From: Rhyacichthys aspro
Taxonomy: Eukaryota; Chordata; Actinopteri; Gobiiformes; Rhyacichthyidae
Reading direction: 5' to 3'
NCBI GenBank assembly: GCA_036850595.1
Contig: CM072170.1
Span: forward strand, 12,740,303-12,804,302
Length of the DNA stretch: 64,000 bases
Part shown: piece after piece, positions 58,076 through 64,000 of the stretch
Layout: each line of letters opens with the position of its first letter
Numbering within the stretch: position 1 is the first letter of the stretch
The notes under the pieces: model-generated
What the model was told of the DNA's origin: nothing
Databases searched by the model: none
The model's input: the letters and a program-made list of their open reading frames with translations, nothing else
Translations under genes and position numbers: made by a program

Positions 58076-61000
58076 ATTCTGTGTATTTTGTGCACTGTAT
58101 TAAAAACTCAATCGCTCCATAGTTTGATAGATCTTCAGTACCTTGTTGCTGTTCCATCTTCAGTCTGTTGTCCCTCCTATGCCACCTCAGATCAGTGGGG
58201 ATTACAGATTTCTTGACAACACACTCTAACTGGTATTAAAACAATAAAAGTGTAAAAAACTGTAACCACAGCAATGCATTACTCCTAATGCAGTCTCCAC
58301 AGTCATCGTCCTTTAATCACAAAAAAGGCAAAACCTTTGCATTTGTCTTTAGATATGTTTGGTTGTCAACAATCCCTGAAAAAATCATCAAACTTACAGA
58401 GCACTATAGTAAATATAAGTTTATTAATGTTCATCTCGTTAAACAAAAATATAACTCAAACAACTGAATTTGTAAGATTTTTGCCAGATTTGCTATTGGA
58501 TTCCTTTTCTGTTTTATAGATACATCCCTTTGCATGAATAGACAGGAAAGTGACTGCAGAGACCTAACGTGTGATTTGTTATTAAAGCATATAAAAGGTG
58601 CCCAAGGTACATATATTACAGTGTACATATATCATTTATCAGGGTATATTTATAACATAAAACAATAACATTACATACAGACTAATAGTTTTTGCTTCAC
58701 AGTGTTGAAAGTACAGGCTCTAACTGACTGTCCTTAGTGGCTGCTTGTCTGTCTCTTTCTTTTTGTAGACATATGCCTTTATTGCATAGACAAAGTTACA
58801 TAAACACTCGCTTATGTACGGGGAACGTTTTGTCTCGCTTGCTGTTGGCAATTTAGTCCTTATAGCATGCAGATGGTTGGTGTCACTCCAAGGTAAACTT
58901 GGGCTGTGCCAGACAGAGTGCACGGTACCTGCCAGCAGCCTCTTCTCTATCATGGTCCAGTAGTATCCACCAGCCCTGCACTTCACAGTGGGTGTCTACT
59001 GTGAAGATCCATACCCACGGTCCAGTTCCTGTTGTGCTTCTGTCCTCAAATGAGAGATGAGTATAAACAAGGCTAGAAACCCAGCTGATTATTGTTACAG
59101 GTAGGTGCAGTCGGGGCCTAGCAACAGGGGGCCAAAACTCCACTGTTTATTTTATATTCAGTTCTGAAGTGTGCTCTGAGACACACGGGACAGGATGAAT
59201 AACACATTTAGGAGGAAAGAAAAGACAAAAAGCAAAATAATCAACACTGAAGCAGAAAGACAGTGGGGGTGTGCAGAGGCGTTTTGGCAGAAATTTGCAA
59301 ACAGCAGCAGAAAATTGCAAGTCCCAAGAAGTTAGTAGAAACATGCCCTTGCAATGCTTTTGATAATATATATAGAAGAACTGTTAGAAATGAAGGGAAA
59401 AATAAAAGTTGTGTCTATGAAAGCTAAAATGTTTAACTAGGCTGAGTTCCAGCGTGGAGGACAGCCAGCCGTAGTTCCCTGTTCTGGTGGGCCGTGAAAC
59501 AGAGGTCAGCTAAGTCTGCTGAAATCAAATCCACTGTATCCCACCCTCAGCAACAATGTGGCAGAATGGCCTCAGGCTAATGACATGATTATGTTGTTGT
59601 GTTCTGGGATAAATCTAAAGCAAAGTTTGAGCCCTGCCCTGGCTGTCTCTTCAGATTACACAGACATGCAAGGCCTGTCTAAGCAAACGCCAGGTGCCTT
59701 ATCCGTTCACCTTGTGTGGCACAGAAAAAGCTGAACTAGCAGGCCCTGAGTTTTGTCTGCTGTATAAATGAGATCTCATATCAGTTTTCATGTTTGAAAC
59801 CTGTTGGACATCTCTGTCAAACTGGACTGCTTTTTTTTACGCCTGATGATAAAAGCAGAACCTCAAAAGTAAAACATGATTATATATAATGTTGTTGTGT
59901 ATTACAACACAAATCTGCAAAGTAAAGTAAATATTTTTCAACTTGATATTTTCACTGAGCATTATTAATGCAAGTCACAATGCTGGAAGCTACAAACTGT
60001 CATCCTCTACAAGGCCCAGCTTAATCAGAATAAGCCATGGTTTCCAGATGGTATTTAGATATGTAATTCTAACAAATGAGGCTTTGCTATTATAGTAACA
60101 GGCTCCTAGTGTTATTTTATCAGCCAGCTCAGTGTCTTTCTAGTGGTTAGAGCAGCTTAGACAGTTTCCTCAGCCCTGGACTGTGAATGTGTATGCACAT
60201 TCTCTTCTTGCATGTAGATGAAATATTAATACGCTGAATGTTCTTTGACAAAACAAGAGTTTTCTGGGTTGTATTGTTTGTATTAAATATAGTTAGCATC
60301 TCTTGCATCTCTTTATTGATTTCTTTATGTATATTTTGTAAGTGCATTTTGAAGTATTATCAAATGTTAGACTTCTGTCTGTGACTGACACAGATGCAAA
60401 ACGTTGGAGACCATGTTTGATTTGAAACAGATTACAAACTCTGGGCACTTAACCATTTTTCTAAATTAAATCTACACTGTAAAATTTCTATTTGTCCACA
60501 TTACCTTTCCCACTGCATGCACTTTTCAGTTCTGCATCAAGGAATACATCCTTTTAGTCATGCCCCTGTGCTCCTGACAGGTAGGCTTTGCATGAGAAGA
60601 CAGTTCGTCCTTCAGAGCTCTGCACGCTGCAGGGGCCCATGTTTAGCTTGGATGCCAATGAATAACATTGTATGGAGAGAGGAAATTAAAAATGCAGGGT
60701 TGTAATTTACTGGAGAGTGGAACTGATTTAAAAGCTCTTTCCTTGAAGTTTTCCAAATATGCCACAACTGAGTGTGAACTGAGCTTCGTTGTACTGGCAA
60801 TAACAAGCAAGGCAAAAGTGCCCGCTCTTTTTCTACCTCACACCCTCTTTCTATTACTTGGGTATGTCAGGAGCATGCTAAGGTAAGCTTTCAGGGAATC
60901 CAAATGCTAGACATGCCAGACTGATTTCACATCTCAATTAAAATGCGGCTGTATGCCATGGTGAGAAATGCAGGTATTTCCCCTGCAGTAATGTATGTAC

Positions 61001-63977
61001 AATTTGCTGGTTTGCCAGAGTGATGACTGATACACACTTAGCTGCAGCGACTTTCTCACATTTCTGGCTATGCGGCCATGAGCTGTTTGCCTGTGGTCGT
61101 TGTGGGTGGTTCCCTGGTGTGATACAGGTAACAACACATTAATAGAGCAATGAATCTAACTTTACAAGGTTGTTGTAAATGCTTTAGGAAAACGTATCCC
61201 ATTTTTGCTTTTCAAAGTGGCAGTAATTTTGTTTGTCCACTGCTGTACTGCTCCACTCCTAACGCTGGCTCATATTAATAAAAGAGTTACAAATTAGGAA
61301 GCATACCTCACTCAGGCTTGCTGCTGAGTTAAAGGAAACTGCTCTGGGATTTTTTTTTACAGCCTTCTCCCTTTATAAACCTCAAATTTGCTGCTGGGTA
61401 ACTCAACCACTTCCTCCCTTCCTGTGAGATCAGGCAGTCAAGCAGGGTGAAGCCAAGCAGTGCAGGGGCTACTGTGGCTTGGATACACCTGGCACAGCAC
61501 TCGCTTTACCTTTGGCACCTGTGGGTGGGCGTCAGCACTGCTGGCTAAACAAACAAGTCCATCATCCAACTCCCACCGCAGTCATGAGCAGTAATGTGGA
61601 ATTGGAGTGCCACCTTCAGTAAAAGAGGCCAAATATCTACAAAGTTATGTTCATTTTAATTTAATTTGTAGTGTCAAAACTAACTAGAGACCACTGCAGT
61701 CAATAGTTATGACGTTCCTCTTCATTTGGGAGTAATTGTATTGGTTTGGTAAGAGAGGACAGAAATGGCAGAACCTGCTGACTTCCTGCAGATGGCGATG
61801 TTGCCCTGGTCTTTGCCAAATGTGAAGTCACTATGTGTGAGGCCTTTTTCCTAATTGGTGACTTTTAACAAGCCTATGCAAATATCTCTCCATGTCTCTG
61901 TCTTTCATTGCCTCCTGGCCACAAGCCTGGTATCAAAGACTTTGTCACATGATGCGGAAAATCTAGTACAGCCCAGGGAGGGGTTGAACGGTAAGTACAG
62001 ATTTTTTTAAGCTGAGTTTTAACCAACTTTTAGAACCTACGTGAGTGGCTGGTACAGCATCAGTGTCCAGGCACGGGGAGGTAAATGAGATGGATGAAGT
62101 GGCCGTTGATCTGTTTGCCTAAAACAAACACTAACTGGAACTGGCCTCTGTGTTGGTTAAATGAAAGACACTAGGGCTACAGGGGCTCTCACCACCAGCG
62201 GAATTTTCCTAAAACAAGACAAGAGAGTCATGAGCCAGATAGACAGAAATAAAATGAGCGAGTGAAGCGGACCCTCCTGAGAGGAGTGAAACTTTCCACA
62301 GGTTTACCGTCCCCGACCTTTCTGGAAAAAAAATGATGCTTGTTGTTTAACTAGATTCTTCTTCTTTGATGTCTACAAAGATTGCCTCTGTGGCTACCTT
62401 TCCCTCTTCTCTTTCAAAACTTCTTTTTCAGTCTTGGATCACTTATTTACCTTCTTTACTTTGTGGCCTAAGAACAGGCCTAGAGGTGTTTAGGTGCTAT
62501 ATTTGAAAATACTTTCCGCCATCTCACGACTCCCCCCTCACAACCCTCTTTACTTGATGGGAACCCAGAACAATAGAAACAAAAGCTGAAACACCCACAT
62601 TTTTGCAAGAGTTAAACTTCTCAGACAAGATTTACAAACAAGCTCTTTCATGGTTGCTGAAATAGATCAAGAACTCCCTTAAAACCTGTGACGGATTGGC
62701 TTTATCAGGAAATATTCAGTTAAATGTATTTATTGAGAGGCGAGCCTGAAGACAAATGCTTCAGTGTATCATACAATGGAGGCAGTGTAGGCTGTGTCAG
62801 CAGCGCCTCATCTCCATCAGTGCACAGACGTTTACTCTTCAGCCTTTCCTCTGTCTCCAGGATGGCAGGCACACTTGAGACTCTTGTATATGATAAACTA
62901 TGTGATATGAACCCCATTGACCTCCCGTCCACCTTTCTCCGTCGCCTTTTCACATGTAACTTTTTTCTTCTTCCTTCTCGTCTTTAATAAATCCCATTCT
63001 CAGATTTCTCCCTCTTCCCTCTGCGGGTCCCCCTCCTCAGCTCCAGCTGTTGGCTTTTTGCCCACAGTCGAGGATATGAGTGCCCAGCGACGCTGTGTGA
63101 TCCCTAGGGATGGAGAGTCGGCGAAGCAGGGGGGCTGCTGCTGGTGGTCAGAGTCTGAATGAGCTGGCCGGCCGCAGGAGAAACCACAGCGTGTGTTTGT
63201 GTGTTGTAGCGTGTGTTGGGTTGAACCCTCATTTCATGGGTTAACGTACTGTGTCCTGCATATCCAATAATAGCTCCAAAGACGTTAAATGCACATATAC
63301 ATTGTGTGTTTGTGTCTGCTCTGTAGCCCACAGGCACAAGGCTGGGCAGCATGGGGTCACTGCTGCTGAAAGCATTATGTCTGTAGCAGTTCTGCTGAGC
63401 GAGACTTTGGTTGGAAGTAGCTAACACAGAAGAAATTCCCTTGTCTAATAATGAGGTTTGTTAAGTTAGGCCACACTGCTGCACAGTGTGGGGAATCTTG
63501 ACCACTAAGTTCACTGTTTGGGACACAAGAGACACAAGTGTGAAATCAGAAATACAGCAGATACTATATTTATGGTTTCACACCAGAAACTTAGAGCTCA
63601 CAGATGAGAAATCAGCAGAATATGTGCTGTACAGATTATGCAATTCAGTTTAATTTAATATGTAATTAAAATATAAAATGAATTGCTATAAAACCACAAG
63701 CAAGATTTTTTAAATAGCTTTAAAAGAGAAAATAGAGTTCTAATTATACCTAAAATTTTTGGGCTTGATTGCACAAACAAGGTTTAACTTTTAAGCTAAC
63801 CGCTAATAAGCTTATCCTTTACGGATTGCCTGGGGCTGGAGTTTTCAGCCACTCACACTCACTTCTCTGTGGGCAAGTTAAAACCTTATTATAACCGTTA
63901 TCTATGCATGTATCGGTGAGTGGGAAAAAGTCTGTGTGCCTTGGCGGAACCAAGCAGCATTTGTAACCTGTTTTTGA

Positions 63978-64000
63978 TCTGTCTCTCTGCAGATTGTTTC
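63978..64000 (+). other. Possible splice acceptor at window edge
   Basis: A pyrimidine-rich run ending in CTCTCTGCAG is followed by ATTGTTTC and then the window ends. Joined to the candidate exon at 57202-57279 (phase 1) it would read on without a stop for the few bases available, which is not strong evidence. Confidence 0.2.

Larger units (their letters stand above)
57280..64000. other. Right end of window; SINE but no confirmed gene
   Basis: This holds a tRNA-derived SINE (about 57850-58075) and otherwise ordinary non-coding DNA. Open frames at 58883-59143 (-), 62724-62987 (+) and 63104-63427 (-) have no recognised motif. The final bases TCTGTCTCTCTGCAG (63978-63992) look like a splice acceptor. 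Confidence 0.4.

Noticed and set aside
58883..59143. Minus-strand open frame with a protein-like composition (WVWIFTVDTHCEVQGWW region)
   Set aside because: It looks more protein-like than most, but no family was recognised and no splice sites or repeat relatives were found. It may be a transposon scrap.

Overview
The window looks like nuclear DNA from a ray-finned (teleost) fish. Coding exons are short and bounded by GT-AG introns, most of the sequence is AT-rich non-coding DNA, and it is full of fossil LINE, hAT and Tc1/mariner pieces typical of fish. Only three protein-coding loci can be supported with confidence. The assignment to fish is inference from the repeat types and from having two opsins of a class that has multiplied in fish.

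Layout. (1) 241-3553, + strand: the last four coding exons of methylmalonyl-CoA mutase (mmut), covering the cobalamin-binding C-terminal domain, with a stop codon and a poly(A) signal. (2) 6753-21510, - strand: a complete four-exon opsin gene (here opsin A), 347 residues. (3) 21511-34758: intergenic, with a 21-bp minisatellite array, a 143-bp satellite-like array, hAT relics and LINE scraps. (4) 34759-49237, - strand: a second complete four-exon opsin (opsin B), also 347 residues, with the same intron phases and the same lengths for exons 2 and 3. (5) 49238-64000: mostly without recognisable genes. It holds one weak candidate first coding exon at 57202-57279 (+), a tRNA-derived SINE at about 57850-58075, and a possible splice acceptor at the very end of the window.

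The two opsins are the main content. They belong to the neuropsin-like non-visual group (the Opn5/6/7/8/9 set). Both keep the retinal-binding lysine in TM7, Glu at bovine position 181, the Cys110-Cys187 disulphide pair and NPxxY. Both have lost the acidic residue of the (E/D)RY motif (VRF in A, IRY in B) and carry Tyr instead of Glu113. Opsin B has seven consecutive cysteines, encoded by a CAG/CTG microsatellite, beginning where rhodopsin is palmitoylated. mmut is convergent with opsin A. Human OPN5 and MMUT lie on the same chromosome arm, which fits an old neuropsin cluster near mmut.

No RNA gene, CRISPR, phage or bacterial feature was seen. A stretch at about 46625-46862 of long alternating homopolymers is most likely a sequencing or assembly artefact inside intron 1 of opsin B.
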